A stretch of 64,000 nt of DNA from Xenopus tropicalis (GCF_000004195.4 NC_030683.2:71767764-71831763), one strand, 5' to 3'; counted from the first letter of the stretch, positions 32,755 to 46,413 are shown. Program-made: numbers and translations. Notes: generated by a model not told the origin, from the sequence alone.

Positions 32755-34600
32755 AAACGTGCCAGTATGCCAGTATGCCAGTATAAGGGCATCTCTGCAA
32801 TGTGTCAACTGGGAAAGGCTTTTCATAGGGTTAGACACAGAAGGAAAATTGAACATTTTTAAAACATTGCTTTGCAGGTATACGCAACAGTATATTCCCC
32901 TTGTAAGCAAGGAGAGGCATCGCAAAGCAAAACCTTTATGGCTGAATAAAAGTGTTAGTGTCGAGGTTGGTTAGAACAAATGTGCTTTTAAAGCATTCAA
33001 GTTAGCTGGGACAGCAGAAACTTTCATCAGGTACAAGGAAGCAAATAAAGCATGCAAAAAAGCTATCAGGCAAGCTAAAATAGAGATAGAAAGGGGTATT
33101 GCAGCTAGGAGTAAAAAGAAACCAAAATTATTTTTTAATTATGTAAATAGTAAAAAAATGAAGCAAGAGGGGGTGAAGTTGGTTGATGAGAACGGGGAAA
33201 AAGCAAAAAATTTTAATTCTTATTTTATTCTGTGTATACATCTGAGGAGCCAGCTAATGAAGGCTTCCCTTTTAATATGCCCAGTTCTAGTTATTTAGCT
33301 ACTGACGCATGGGTCACTCGGGAGGAAATTAAAAAGAGACTTGAACATGTAATGGTAAACAAAGATCCAGGACTGGATGGGATTCATCCCAGGGTATTAA
33401 ATGAGCTTATCGCTGTGATTGCCGTTCCCCGTTCTCAACCTGAAAACTATAGGCCTGTTAGTCTGACATCAGTTGTAGGAAAGCTTTAGGAAGGGGTAAT
33501 AAGGGATAGGGTACTTGAATACATTGCAGTTCAGAATACTATAAGTTTGTGCCAGCATGGTTTTATGCGTAACAGATCTTGCCAGACTAATTTAGTCGCC
33601 TTTTATGAGGAGGTGAGCAGGAACCGCAATGCTGAAATGGCAGTTGATGTCATCTACTTGGACTTTGCTAAAGCGTTTGATACAGTACCTCACAGAAGGT
33701 TAATGATCAAATTGAGGAATATTGGCCTAGAACATAATATTTGAATTGGATAGAGAACTGGCTGAAGGATAGATTACAAAGAGTGGTGGTAAATGGAACA
33801 TTTTCTAATTGGACCAGTGTGGTTAGTGGAGTATCGCAGGGATCAGTCCTTGGTCCTTTGCTTTTTAACTTGTTTATTAATGACCTGGAGATGGGCATAG
33901 AGAGTACTGTTTCTATTTTTGCTGACGACACTAAATTGGCCAAAACTATAAGTTCCATGCAGGATGCTGCCGCTTTTGCCTCATTATAGGTCCCTGGTAA
34001 GGCCTCACCTTGAGTATGCAGTTCAGTTTTGGGCTCCAGTCCTTAAGAAGGATATTAATGAGCTGGAGAGAGTGCAAAGACATGCAACTAAACTGGTAAA
34101 GGGGATGGAAGATTTAAGCTATGAGGTTAGACTTACGAGGTTGGGGTTGTTTTCTGGAAAAGAGGTGCTTGCGAGGGGACATGATTACTCTGTACAAGTA
34201 CATTAGAGGCAGATTGGCGGTGTTGTATTTTCCCATAAAAGCAATCAACGCACCAGAGACCACTTCTTTAGATTAGAGGAACAGAGCTTCTATTTGAAGC
34301 AGCGTAGATGGTTTTTCACGGTGAGGGCAGTGAGGTTGGGGAATGCCCTTTCTAGTGATGTGGTAATGGCAGATTCTGTTAATGCCTTTAAGAGTTCTTG
34401 AACAAGCATAGTATCCAAGGCTATTGTGATACTAATGTCTACAGTTAGTATTAGTGGTTGTATATATAGTTTATGTATGTGATAGTATAGATTGGTAAGT
34501 ATAGGTTGTGTGTGCTGGGTTTGCTTGGAAGGGTTGAGCTTGATGGAATCTGGTCTTTTTTCAACCCTACGTAACTATGTAACTATGATAGATGTCGCAC
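32755..34600 (+). pseudogene. CR1-type LINE copy, internally deleted
   Basis: Pieces of a CR1-type reverse transcriptase in changing frames. A pre-RT segment (32764-32970, LNIFKTLLCRYTQQYIPLVS), then a linker (RYKEANKACKKAIRQAKIE, near 33030), then [73 protein letters not shown] and [11 protein letters not shown]. The catalytic motif FADD is intact. After SMQDAA at about 33970 the reading jumps to [16 protein letters not shown], so part of the thumb is deleted. The C-terminal portion matches the CR1 fragment at 25336-25922. Stops at 33487 and about 33743 also break it. The 3' end is near 34600, with GTAACTATGTAACTATG repeats. Family function: target-primed reverse transcription; here non-functional. 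Confidence 0.85.
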
Positions 34601-37600
34601 TTGGAGCAAAAAGCACTATTTTCTTCTTTATATGACATCCTCAGTGCATGCTGACAGCTGTAGATAGCTGTAAAATATTTTTTTCAGATTGTAAATTTAG
34701 CAGAGGCAAATTAATGTATCTATATTGCTTTAAGCTACTTTATACTATAGATATCTGTATCACACCATGATTTTTCACATAAGTACACCTTGTTCAAACA
34801 CTGAAGTTCCTGTCAAGTACAGGATTGCAATAAAGTAATTTCGCAAGAGCAACATACAAGTCAAGGTTTGTTTCCTGAATTTGTCTTCCAGGTTATGTAT
34901 TATCTAAACTAAATGTCTCAGCCTGAGAACTGAAAGTGAGACTGGAAGGTAATCTAAAATGTAGACACCTTAATGGCTTTCTGCTTGCACAGCTGGAGGT
35001 AATAAACTTAGTACTGGTTTGCTGACTCTCTGAGGATCCAGCAGATGAAATTTATATCATCACAGTTTACATCAGATATCTGTAGTTTAGAAGAAAAAGT
35101 CACATCAAAACACAACAATTATATTTAGATAAATTGCAGATGGACTATACACTATTTTAAGAAAACTCATAACATTTCAAAATACTGGAATTTAATAGGC
35201 AATCTAACAAGCAAATGAATAGCAAAAATAATAATAATAAGGAAAATAGCAGAGGTGCCCTGAATTCAGCATTTAGTTTGAGATATTGTAGATTTTGTAG
35301 GAAGATATTACATTGACAAAACCTTTTCTTTGTCTTTTCCTCATCCATATTCCTGTTTGTTTTTTTGATCGGATTCAATTGCAAAGAACATTTTCGAGGG
35401 GGGGTTAGCTCCAGGGTTTCCCTGCATTAATAGGCATACTTACTTGCACCTGATTTTTGTACAAATAGATGGGAACTCAGCGCAACTATGAAGAACTGCA
35501 AGGAGTGGCTTTAGAAACCAGAACCTGTAATGAATGACATTTTTCTGCACAACTATGGTAAACTGTCTGCTACTGTAACTGCACTGAGCAAATAAAAATG
35601 GTAAATGAGCCTTTTATTATCTATCTATATATTAAACAAAAGCAAAGTGGTTCATTAGTGGGAGCAACAATTGTGTAGGCAACCCCAGAGATTACGATTG
35701 CTTACCTTATCCTTTTGCAAAAAGGGGACTATTCTTGTGAGCACTGCAACACCATCTTTTTCCTGCCCCAATGAGTCATGCCTCACCTGTGTATAAGCAT
35801 AATAGAGCAAAACTGGCTTTTTGCATCTAAGTTTAGATTTTACTTATTTGCACAGCCCAGATCTGCTGCAATGGATCCCTGGAACACACAAAAATATGGC
35901 AGTGCAGTGCTAACTAGAATAGTACTATCATCTACTACTACACGATGAACAACATTTTTATGTAATAAAAGTTAAACAATAAATACTATTGCAACTTACT
36001 TTCATTATCCTTTATTACGCTATGGTCCCTAAAGCCACTGGTTTGTCCCTGCTCACAAACATATCTGTTGCACTGGATGGTGTGGGGTGGGGGGGGCTTG
36101 AGGCAGAGGGACAAAGACAGAGAGCCTTTAGTTTTCCAGCAATGAAAAAGAAAGCATTAAAATGATACCAATGATGTAATGAATAAATCTGTCCTGACAC
36201 AAAAATTCAATGGGCATTTTTGTCCTTGCGCCAAATATGCATTGGAGTCAATGGGCTTTCTTGTGCAAAATACATTGGAGTCAAAAGGCATTTCTTCTTG
36301 TGCCAAAAATGCATTGGAGTGAATGGGTGTTTTTTCTTGCACATTGGAATTGATTCATGCCGGGTGAAAATTTGTATTCATTACTAAAGTTTAGTTTTCC
36401 TTTAGTAATGAATAATGGTTTGTTCATATTCTATTTTGAACTTTTTATAATTCTTGCCTCTCCTGTTTATATATTCAAAGCCTGTAGTGTAGATTATTCC
36501 CTAGGCTAATAAGCTGCTAAACATGTGACAACTTAAAACAATTAAACATTTGTTTGTTTTATTTTACCTCATCAGATACTTCTAAAAAATACAAAACAGA
36601 GTGGATGTTATTTGCAGACTTGGGAGGGGGAAATGGGAAAAGGGGAGATTGCTTGCCATTCACATGAGGAGCAGACAAGTCTACGGGCTGCATAATCAGT
36701 ACACCTGTTCTGACAGACGTAACCTCCTGCTTTGTAATGCACATGTTTTATTCAAGGACCTGATTTCTAATAATTTGTCAGCGTATAATGTTTTCATTGA
36801 AAGGGATTCTTCATGAAACATTTTGGCATTTTTTCAGGCAATATAAAATTATGTTAGATTTACATCCATTTACAGCATGTAGCATTTGGAACTGAATGAA
36901 TACAGACATCAGAAGTGAATAGATAATAAAAGGTTTTATTTAAATACAGGTACCACTTTCCTCCCGTTTATGTCTGTTAAAATAAATACAAATGAGCAAT
37001 CATACCAGGCATCTGAATTTATAATGATACTTACATAACACTATCATTTTGCATGGATCTCGAGTGATTATATAGTTCAGAATTTTCCAACTTAACCAGA
37101 TGTTCCACAGCTACAACTGCCACATCTCCCTGACAGCTGAAATATGGCCACAGGTTAATGTACCTGATTTAAGGAAATTTGATTTGTATTAAAAGAGATT
37201 TCATTATGATTTTTATGGTGTACTCTTTATTTCTAATTTACAGAGTTAGCATTGCTGATAATTCAATATACTTTTGTTATATACTTTTGGTTTATACTTG
37301 AACCAACAAATGTATATTTTTTAGGTAGTAGTATTGATGTGTAGGCAGCCACCTCAAATTTCAAAATTAAATATAAAAAAAAATGATCTTTTAAAAAATG
37401 GATATCAGTGCAGGATTCTGCTGGAGCAGCAATATTAACTGATGCATTTTGCATTTTTTTACAGTATTGCTTTAATAAACAAAGGTTATTAATATTTGTC
37501 TAGTCACTTGCTTCTAGAAAACATTATTTTATTTTTGCTGCCTTTATAGGTCTCATAAAGTAATTACTGGAGATAGGGTTATAAAAGGATTCAAAGTTCC

Positions 37601-37748
37601 TGTGTTCTGTGGCATAAAAATAAAGGGTAGCGCAATCCACAGGTGCACAGGGTTGGGAGCAGTAAGTTTTACAGAAAGAAACGAAGGCTATTGTGCAACT
37701 GTTTTGCGAACACAATCCAGGCATGGGTAGAGTTTCCAACAAGCATCT
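34601..37748. other. Mostly no recognised feature
   Basis: AT-rich. Around 36205-36355 the phrase GCATTGGAGTCAATGGG recurs four times in degenerate form, about 35-40 bp apart. No coding motif found; the 60-75 codon frames carry none. Confidence 0.5.
36205..36355. repeat. Short degenerate tandem repeat
   Basis: Four imperfect units containing CATTGGAGTSAATGGG preceded by CTTGYGCMAAA. It may be the inner module of a decayed miniature element. Confidence 0.55.
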
Positions 37749-38247
37749 TTAAAGGAGAACTAAAGCCTAACTAAAAACGTAGGCTAGAAATGTAGTAAAT
37801 TATGTTTTGTGCTTTTGTACCAGCCCAAGGCAACCCCAGCGCTTTAGCAATGAAGATCTGTGCTCACAAAGATGCCCCAGTAGCTTCCCATCAACACAGA
37901 TGATTACTGCATGGCAGCTCTGAAACCAGTGCTATTAGCATCAGACTTTAATCATAAGCCCATTAGGATCAGTTTATATGACAGACAAACATCATTTTAT
38001 TTGCTTGATAATTTCCGACGACCAGTCATCTTTGCTTCTCAACAGCTGCTCAGAGCGCACTGAGCATGTGAGTGTCGCAGACACTTCTAACAGAAGTGTC
38101 CAGTATGGTCACCCCCTGTGACAACTTTAAAGGACTGGATTATTACTACTATAAAGATGTTGAACCTTTAGGCTGGTTCAATATGTTCATTATATAAAAT
38201 ATGGCATGTCTAGCCATATTCATTTTTAGGGTTTAGTTCTCCTTTAA
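37749..38247. mobile_element. T2-type miniature element (499 bp)
   Basis: TTAA at 37749-37752 and 38244-38247. Left TTAAAGGAGAACTAAAGCC and right (inverted) TTAAAGGAGAACTAAACCC share 18 of 19 positions, followed by further inverted homology (TAAAAA). No coding region. Confidence 0.88.
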
Positions 38248-39080
38248 TAAGGGAAACTTTCCTGAACAGCTGCTTGTCTTATTTGTAATCTCTGTAGTAA
38301 TCTTTAATACAAAGCAGGGGTTAAGTCCCATTCAAATTCAGCTTCAATAGTATATGTTTAGTAATTGGACACCCTGTTCTTGGGGTATCTGATATCTGAT
38401 TTATTTGGTATGTCCATCACCCAATAGTTTTATTTGGATTCAATACTACCTTTACCCCCTCAACATCAGCTGAATGAATAGAGCTTTTGCTGAACACACT
38501 TTTTGCCAATTGCTTTAATCACTAAAAATCTAGGATTTTGGGTTTTTTTTTTGCACTGTACAGAACGCAATCTGAAAGTGAACCAAAGTCACATTCTTCT
38601 TTCTGATTCAAATGAGCACGCAACAATACGTTTGATGTGCATTAATACGTTTGCCGCTCGCTACTATTTTTTTGACACTTGCGTCAATTTTTGGACGTGC
38701 AGCGAATCCATTCCTGGCAAATTTTTTCGCCTATCACTATTAGTTTCAATTTAGGGTGCAATATTCAGACATAAAGAAGAAGACTGGGTATTCAGCTCAG
38801 CATCTTCATAGGCGGAGAGTGAATTTTTTGTTTGGGGAGGCTAAAGATGGACCATACATACACTGACCTAAAGCTAATGTGAGACTTAGTGGATTCGCTG
38901 CTGGTGTAAAAAATGAACCTCCCAACTACCTCTTGCGGTTCCCACTGACTTCCAGACATACTGCGCAAAAGTGCGGACGGGAGTTCTTTTTTTTACCCTA
39001 AAATACTTAGGATGTAAAAGTATCCATCAGTGCACTTCTGTGAAGGGTTCTCCATCCATTTGTGTTTGTGATCAGTTAGC
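38248..39080. mobile_element. Unassigned, containing a TAGTGATAGGCGA miniature element remnant
   Basis: Between about 38520 and 38752 the sequence ends in TTTTTTCGCCTATCACTA with GCAGCGAATCCATTCCTGGC before it, the inverse of the terminus of the family at 10932. The left end is lost. The rest of the interval shows nothing I can name. Confidence 0.45.
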
Positions 39081-39532
39081 TTAAAGGGGTAGTTCAACTT
39101 TAAATTAACTTTTGATATGATGTAGACATAGATATTATGAGACTTTGAAGTTGGTCCTCTTTTATTTTTAATGGTTTTTCAGTTATTTAGCTTGTTCAGC
39201 AGCTATCTGGTTGCTAGGGTCTTATTTACCCCAGCAACCAGATAGTGGTTTAAACAAGAGATAGAAATATGAATAGTTAAGGGGCCTGCATGGAAAAATA
39301 AGTAATAAATAATTACAATAATAATAATAAAACTGTAGCCTCACAAAGCAATACTTTTTGGTTGCCGGGGTCAGTGACCCCCATTTGAAAGCTGGAAAGA
39401 GGCAGAAGAGAAAGGCTAATTATTCAAGAACTATAAAAAAATTTAATTAGGGAGACCAATTGCAAAGTTGCTAGGAATAGGACATTCTATAACATACTAA
39501 AAGTTAACTTAAAAGTGAAAAACAATCTTTAA
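39081..39532. mobile_element. T2-type miniature element (452 bp)
   Basis: TTAA at 39081-39084 and 39529-39532. Left TTAAAGGGGTAGTTCAAC and right (inverted) TTAAAGATTGTTTTTCAC are followed by the shared TTTTAARTTAACTTTTA block. The interior (GGTTGCTAGGGTC, GCTGGAAAGAGGC) is homologous to the truncated copy ending at 61312. Confidence 0.82.
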
Positions 39533-39963
39533 ATGTGTTTAAGTTAGTTTTATAGCGAGAGATGCAGCAGGTACTGACACCCCAGGCACATTATATACAG
39601 TGAGATGCAGTCTGTATTTACAAAACCAGCGCATTATATGCTGTGAGAGACAGTGGGTACTGATGGCAGATATTCAGGCCCTGGAACTATAACACTGGCA
39701 CTGATACACAACATTGGCCTCACTGTAACTAACTAGAAATGAACAAAACAATGACAGAAGTAAAAAAAAAAAAAATATTAAGTGCAAAAAACAACAACAA
39801 CAAGTATATAAAAGCACAATTAGTTTTTCAGGGGGAAAGAGTTAACTTACCATCCATCTGTTAGGATAGGTGATATTATAAACTGCGGCCATTCTTTAAA
39901 TATTAATACTAAGGTCTCCAAACTTTGCAGAGCTAGTTACCTGGTAACTGCGGTTCAGATTTA
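39533..39963. other. No recognised feature
   Basis: Short A-rich tracts and AAC repeats near 39765-39800; otherwise unassigned. Confidence 0.4.
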
Positions 39964-40985
39964 GAAAAAGTGGGTGGAGCCAACAACAGCCAATCAGTTT
40001 TTACCTATTGATTTTCAATGGGAAATGCAACCTGCTGCCATTCTCACAGTATTAACACCAGGGTCACTAGGGAACTGCTTTTTAGGTTTTAAAAAGTGGG
40101 TGGAGCCACCAACAGCCAATCAGACTTCACCTATTGAATTTTTTTGGTTTATATTTAAAATGTTGCTTTGCTCACACTATTTATGTCAGGGTTCCCAAAC
40201 AAGTGGGAGGAGCCACCAACAGCCAATCCATTTCCACCCATTAGATTTCATTGGTTTATATTTAAACTGATGCCATTATTTAAATATTAATTCCAAGGTT
40301 GTTAAAGTTTCCAGAGTTAGTCACTGGGTATTTGCCATTCAAAGTTAAAAAAAAGTGGGCAGAGCCACCAACAGCCAATAACATTTCACCTATTTACTTT
40401 CAATGGTGAAGAGTAAAATGCTGTCAGCCTCACAATGAATGCCCACAATGAGTCCCCAAAATTTGCAAAGTTGGTCACTGGGGGACTGCAGTTCAAAAAT
40501 AGGAAAAGTAGGTTGGGTCACTAACAGCCAATCAGATTTCATCCATTGAATTTTATTGGTTTACATTTAAAATGCTGTCATTCTCAAACTATTTATGCCA
40601 GGGTGCCCACTGTTTGTCACTGGGTGACTTCGACTCAAGGTTAGAAAAAGTGGCCGGAACCACCAATCACAATTCACCTATTGACTTTTATTGGTTTAAA
40701 TTTTAATTGCTGCCGTTCTTTAACTATTAATCCTAGGGTCCCTAAACTTCGCAGAGTTAGTCACTGGGTAACTGCAGTTCCAGGTTAGAAAAAGGGGGTG
40801 GAGCCACCAACCGCCAATCAGATGTCGTTGACTTTCAGTGGGGAAATTTAAGTTGCTGCCATTCAGACACTATTAAAACCAGGGTCCCCAAACTTTGCAC
40901 AGTGGTTTTTACTATAAAACTGTGGTCCAAGGTTAGAGAAAGTGGGCAGAGCCCATTCAGTGACTTCATGTTTTTCAACCCACCA
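39964..40985. repeat. Degenerate satellite, units of ~110-150 bp
   Basis: Eight copies of AAAAAGTGGGTGGAGCCACC in variant forms start near 39964, 40091, 40201, 40351, 40501, 40645, 40790 and 40936. Each is followed by AACAGCCAATCAG and CACCTATTGA, and most by CTTTGCAGAGTTAGTCACTG. Later units are about 145 bp apart, earlier ones shorter. The 98-codon frame at 39974-40270 is a translation of the repeat. Confidence 0.88.
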
Positions 40986-43817
40986 TGAAGTTTGTTCTCA
41001 AACTTCCCTTTCTAGTTATTACTACAGCTTTGCTATTTTGAATACATCTCAGCCCCACCCACTTTCCAAGTTTATTTTACCATGGGTTTATTCTATCCTG
41101 TAATAAGGATTTTAGACATGAGCACCCTGTGATCTACTCTTGCCACCTGATCTCCATCTTGAGATACATCACAGTTAAAATAGTGCAACGTCTATCATTT
41201 GGAGTAATAAGCAAAAAAAGTATCAATCAATGTTTAACAAATACACATAGCAATATATAAATGTAGTGCCAAATTCACATTTAATGCCCACATAACATTA
41301 TTCAAGTGCCAACTTCAAGTTTATTGTGAAAGGATTGTAGTAGTTTTTACTTCCCTTCTTCATGGCCCACTTTGTAGTCTGACACAGAAACATATATAAA
41401 GTGGGAACAAATATATATAGGGGCCAAACTTCTATACTGGGATGAAACTACAAACTCGGATAGTTTGAGCAGCCGCACTCAAAACCTCCAGTATGCTGGA
41501 CTGGGAAAAAGAAGTGGCAGGATGTCATCCCACTGCATTCCACCTTAAGGTCTACCAGAAACTTTAAAGTGATCTACTGGTAGACCGCACTCCACCTTTT
41601 GGGCACCCCTGGTATAGAGGGGCATAGACATAGAGGTGATCAGGTAGGGATTAGTGAGTAAGGCCCTTTGTTCCACCCTCTGGGTGCCCAGTAAGAGACA
41701 CACTTGCGTCTCCTGCTCCCTTATCTGCTACCGGAGGGCCAGAACTAAGGTTAGAAGTGGTACATGTGCAGAGTCCCCTGGCCCAGGCACATACCTCCTC
41801 TGTCTATCCCTAGTCCTGGCAGTGGCAAGCAGGATTACAGAGTGTTAGAGAGAGCTGAGTGGGAGGGGGGCAGGGAAGAATCGGAGGAGGACCAGGAATG
41901 ACATGACAGGGGATTAAAAAGTTTTGACCAAGTACATTGCTGATAAATTTGTAATACCAGAAATATCCTTGGCTAGTATTTTACCAGCTAGGCCTATAAA
42001 ATTCTAACAATTATAAATTTTGCAACATTTTACTGCTTTGTTAAAGTACCACAATTATTTAACATTGTCCTGCTGTACTTTAGCACAGGTTTCTACAGCA
42101 GTACAGTGGATTTAGTAAATGGAAGAACACTACATGGAAAAAAATAAATACACCAAATAATGCCAACTTAACTCCAGGATAAGCTACTACTTTTAACACA
42201 ACATTTTTCAGGCCAGAAATGTTTACCCACCTGAATTTGGCACTTTAATGTTAATGTTGCATCTGCTTTAGTCTTACAATTAAAGCTCCAACCATTGTGT
42301 TGGCTGTACTTATTACACTGGCTAAAGTAGAAGTAACACATAAACACCTTCTTATTTACACATATAAGTATTATGTCAGATGAAAAGTAAAATGAGGAAA
42401 ACAACAATGAAGAGGAAAATGAAAACAAAAGGAAATTATAATAGTTATCATACACCTTGGCTATACAATTTAAATACAAAGTAGAATTAGTTATCAAAAA
42501 TGTCCAGCTACAAACCCATTGTGCTAATTTTCCTCTGTCCCTCATCAGAGGGAACAAAACTCATTATATGTTTTTTTCATTTTTTTGTCTTGTAAGTCTT
42601 CTGGGGTTATTTATCAAAATCAACCAGCTGCAAATCATAACAAAATTGGTATAAAAATATGCTGTGTCGTATTTATCATGGAAATGTAATACAATAAAAG
42701 GTATTGTTTTAGCTGAGAATAGCTTTCCGTTGTAAATGCAGTTTTGTAAGAGTTTTCCCACTTTCCTGCGGGAAGACTTTAAATAATTTGATCCCTGTGG
42801 CTCATGTAATGTATAAATCTGACATTGTTTTCAGTGCTGTGAGTTCCTGCTGGAAATGCCATGGATACAATGAAGGCATATTGTTTCCTGTGCTGTATGT
42901 TGCTGCCGAAAATTTGACTGATGCTTTCAGCACAATTTCCTTAATCCATAAAAGACTTTGCAAGTGAAAAAAATTTCATTGCCACTCTTTAGAGTCTGCA
43001 GCGATCATGGTGCTTTTTTTTGACAGAGCTGGCAAAGATTTCTACACATTGCTTCCCAGCCTTTTTGGACACGCTGTGGTTCTAAAAAGCTGCTTCCTTT
43101 GGCACAAGGAATGCAACTGCCAATCTGCCAGGAAACCCACTGAGCCCATCTGCTCCCACTGCTTAAAGTTCCTTTTCTAATTGTATCTCTAGGATACAGG
43201 CAGGAGGATTTGAAGCCCCAAGAGTAGCATGGAAAGGAAGGAAAAAGCAATTGCAGATTTTATAACCTATTTGTTCCTCTTAACTAGTTTTCCCTATGTT
43301 CTGCAAGAGAAATTTCTCAGCATGTTATGTTGCATCTGACTGACTTGCTTTGCTGATGAGACTTTAACACCTCTATATCTGCCTTTGTTCTTAGCTTTTT
43401 ATTATCATTGAAAACCAAACGTCAGAAGAGTATTTCAGGGGTTTATCTAGTTTTGGACAATACTTTCCTTAGATGTGTTTGGTCTGTTAGATATTCATTA
43501 TCTTTTTATAGATATTCTCAATGGGGAATAGAAACACTAGGGGCCCAAGGGCTATTTAATATCATCTGCCAATTGAGTGGCTTAGAAGGAAAGAAAAAAT
43601 GAAAGTGACTTATTGAAAAGTACTGTATAATCAAAGAATGCTTGGGCAACTTTCATATTTAATTTCTCAAAAATTGGAAAAGTTCTTTCATCCACAGGTT
43701 ATATCTCAGGCTACAGCACCAATCTTGTTACTGCACAGTTAAATACTACTTGATTTTAAAAAATAGACTTTACAGCTTGTAATGTAAATAGATTTGGTAT
43801 CATTTCAAGGGTAGTGT
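40986..43817. other. Mostly no recognised feature
   Basis: Around 41555-41612 the phrase GATCTACTGGTAGACCGC, with GGGCACCCCTGG at its end, resembles the right terminus of a hAT family, but no left partner was found. No coding motif in the 60-130 codon frames of 41650-43600. Confidence 0.45.
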
Positions 43818-44270
43818 CCCATGGAGAGATAAGTCGCCCACAATAGATCTCTGCTACCGCGGGCAACTAGTCTCTTCGAAATACCTTTCAAATGGCAACA
43901 AAGGGAATTGCAGATGAAGAGGCCTACGCATCACTTTGGTTTTTTGAAGTCCCAAAAGTTTCCTCCTGCAGGCAACTTAATGCGACTTTGGAAAACCGAA
44001 GCAATGCGTATGCCTTTCCATCAGTGATTTGTTTTGTTGCCATTGGAAAGGCATTTCGAAGAGAAACACAGTAAAGACACACAGAGCTACTTAGTAGCAG
44101 CTACTTGTCATGACTACTAAACGCCAGAAAATACCCTGCAATTAACAATACTGAGAATTGTCTCTGCTAAAACACATAGAGACAATTATCATTAAATACT
44201 CAGCATTGTCTGTTTTTGTATTCAGGACAAGTAGCTGCTACTAGTAGCTCCATGTGCCTTCACTGTTACG
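43818..44270. mobile_element. Harbinger-like remnant with an inner inverted-repeat element
   Basis: 43830-44070 carries GAGATAAGTCGCCC and GCGACTTTGG motifs of the family complete at 63264. It is followed by an inverted pair AGTAGCAGCTACTTGTC (about 44093) and GACAAGTAGCTGCTACT (about 44224) bounding a small AT-rich core. Ends and duplications were not resolved. Confidence 0.5.
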
Positions 44271-46129
44271 GTTCCAGTGGTTCTTCTTTTATTTCTATAG
44301 TGCTAATAACTGATCATATATAGAAAAAAATCTGATCATATATAGAAAAAAATGGACACAAAATTCTATCCTTCAAATCAATATTCTTGAAAACGCTTTG
44401 CCCTATGTTTGCTCGTGTAAAGTGCCATTTGGCAGTATGCTGATTCGGCCTGCTTTAATTAATATGGCACACCTAGCCCTGGACTTAACACCATTTTTTC
44501 TTGCAACAGCTGAATTGCTGGCTTTATTGAGGTGGCACATTTAAAGACTACCACTGAATGCACATCTGGGAGAGGCTGCAGTGCATGCAAATTATAAAGC
44601 AAGCGCATTTATGTTGCGATATTCTGAAAAAATTACAAATAGTGATGATTTTTTGGGAATTAAACATATTTGATGGTACGAGAAAGGGTAAAGCTGGGAC
44701 TATAAAGACTACTCTGACTGTTAGTGCCAGTGTTCCCTGTGTTGGGCTATTTTCTATGTACCCTATCATAGTACTGAAGGTAAAGAAGGGTTTAAGAAGG
44801 AAAGCCATCAGGATATTGTTTCCTTCAATTTTTTGGGGGGAGGTTTAGTATATTGTCCATCACAGTTTGAAAAAGACACACACCAAACACCGGAATTGAT
44901 GCCAGACAGACATATTTGTCACAGCTACACCCGATTTGTGATGAAGTGCAATCAGACGCAACCATGCTAGGCGCAATGAAAATGCATCAAGGGAATTGCC
45001 CCTTTCTGTCTGCAATGATGCAGAAATTTTGGGAAAAAAATGCAGCAGGAGAAAAACATGGCGACTACTGATGGGTTATCCATCCATGGATGTTTTATCT
45101 TCTGAATGGTCACTTATCCTTTATACATTTTGTAAAGGTTTTTACAAAAAATGCTTTCCTGATATATCCAAAATAGAAGTACAGAGTGTATTATTGAAAA
45201 AGTACCACACTTGTATTCATAAAACAGATAGCACATAAGTAAGTAAAAAAAAATACCACTTAATTTAAACGAAATGACAACTGTGATATATTTTAACAAG
45301 TTTTAATTAACAAAGCTCAAAAGAAGAGAGGGTATTTTGCAAAATCTAACATGGGTTGAAAAAAAAAAGTACATGTCAGTCGACTTCAGAGCTTTTAATT
45401 TGGGCCTGAGAGGACACTGCTGTGCTTAGACAGCATAGAGTAACTCCAGATGGAAAATAGCAAATATGTTTTACATACTGTAGCTATTTATGTTACCCTA
45501 AAACAAATTTGCTCCATGGAAACCGCTAATTAGCTTGGCCAGGCATAAGGCAATATGCCCAAGTGTAAATTGATTTATTTTAAGTTCTATATGGGAAGAA
45601 GATGTGTCATATTTAGCACAAAGCAAATTACTTTAAACACAATGTAAATGCTATTAAACCTGAAGCAAACTCACTCAGGTAGATTGATCACTTACGATAG
45701 GAGTTAAACTGGGTTATTGGTTGTCCCCGTTTGACAAACTGATTATTTATGGTGGCATTAACAGAACCTAGTAGACCTCCCTTAGTAAATTGTTACAAAG
45801 CACTAATAACCAGTAACAATAACATATACCCTGGATTGGGAAGTATATAAACTCCTAAATAAGTCTATCAAGTAAATATGACATTGTCTGATGATAGCAT
45901 CAATATTCTAAAAAGCAATCATTTCATAGCTATTGGGGTTTTATTACACATAGACCAATGTGATCTCCATTCTTAATCAGTTTTTTAGCTGAACTTGAAT
46001 TTCTACATCAGGCCAACCTTGCTGAAATGTATCTCTCGAGTGGTCAGTACTTCCCCCTACAAATAAATGCATCTAACAAACTAGACGGTTGTTGAAAAAC
46101 AGTTTATATTGTATATTTTTATATATATA
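44271..46129. other. No recognised feature
   Basis: AT-rich. A direct repeat CTGATCATATATAGAAAAAAAT occurs twice, about 23 bp apart, at about 44310 and 44331. No gene signature. Confidence 0.45.
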
Positions 46130-46277
46130 TATATATATAGCAAGACAATGAGCCGCACACGCAGGGACTTTTTTAGAAAACAAAAAATTTCTTTAATGAA
46201 AACGATCGTTTTCATTAAAGAAAATTTTTTGTTTTCTAAAAAAGTCCCTGCGTGTGCGGCTCATTGTCTTGCTATAT
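46130..46277. repeat. Near-perfect 148-bp palindrome flanked by TA repeats
   Basis: Centred at 46205/46206 (AACGATCGTT). The two arms, from TATAGCAAGACAATGAGCC inward, are reverse complements with a single 1-bp length difference. (TA)n lies immediately to the left, and a non-palindromic ~60-bp segment then (TA)n (46340-46361) to the right. This architecture is like that of 56034-56374. The 66-codon frame at 46109-46309 is a by-product. Confidence 0.9.
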
Positions 46278-46400
46278 ACATGGTTTTTGCAAGCACCTGG
46301 GGCATTTGATTACTATTAGGGTGTGCTCTGTTCTTTTCTATATATATATATATATATATATTTGAACTTTCACTCAAATATATTTGAGTGTTAATGGTTA
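46278..46400. other. Non-palindromic part of the insertion and TA repeat
   Basis: About 60 bp (with CAAGCACCTGGGGCATTTG) between the palindrome and a second (TA)n tract. If the whole is one insertion into a TA repeat, the TA tracts on both sides are the target. Confidence 0.45.
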
Positions 46401-46413
46401 GTTGATGTTTCTC

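Noticed and set aside
42168..42557. 129-codon minus-strand frame
   Set aside because: AT-rich, hydrophobic by composition, no recognised domain, splice context or homologous motif.
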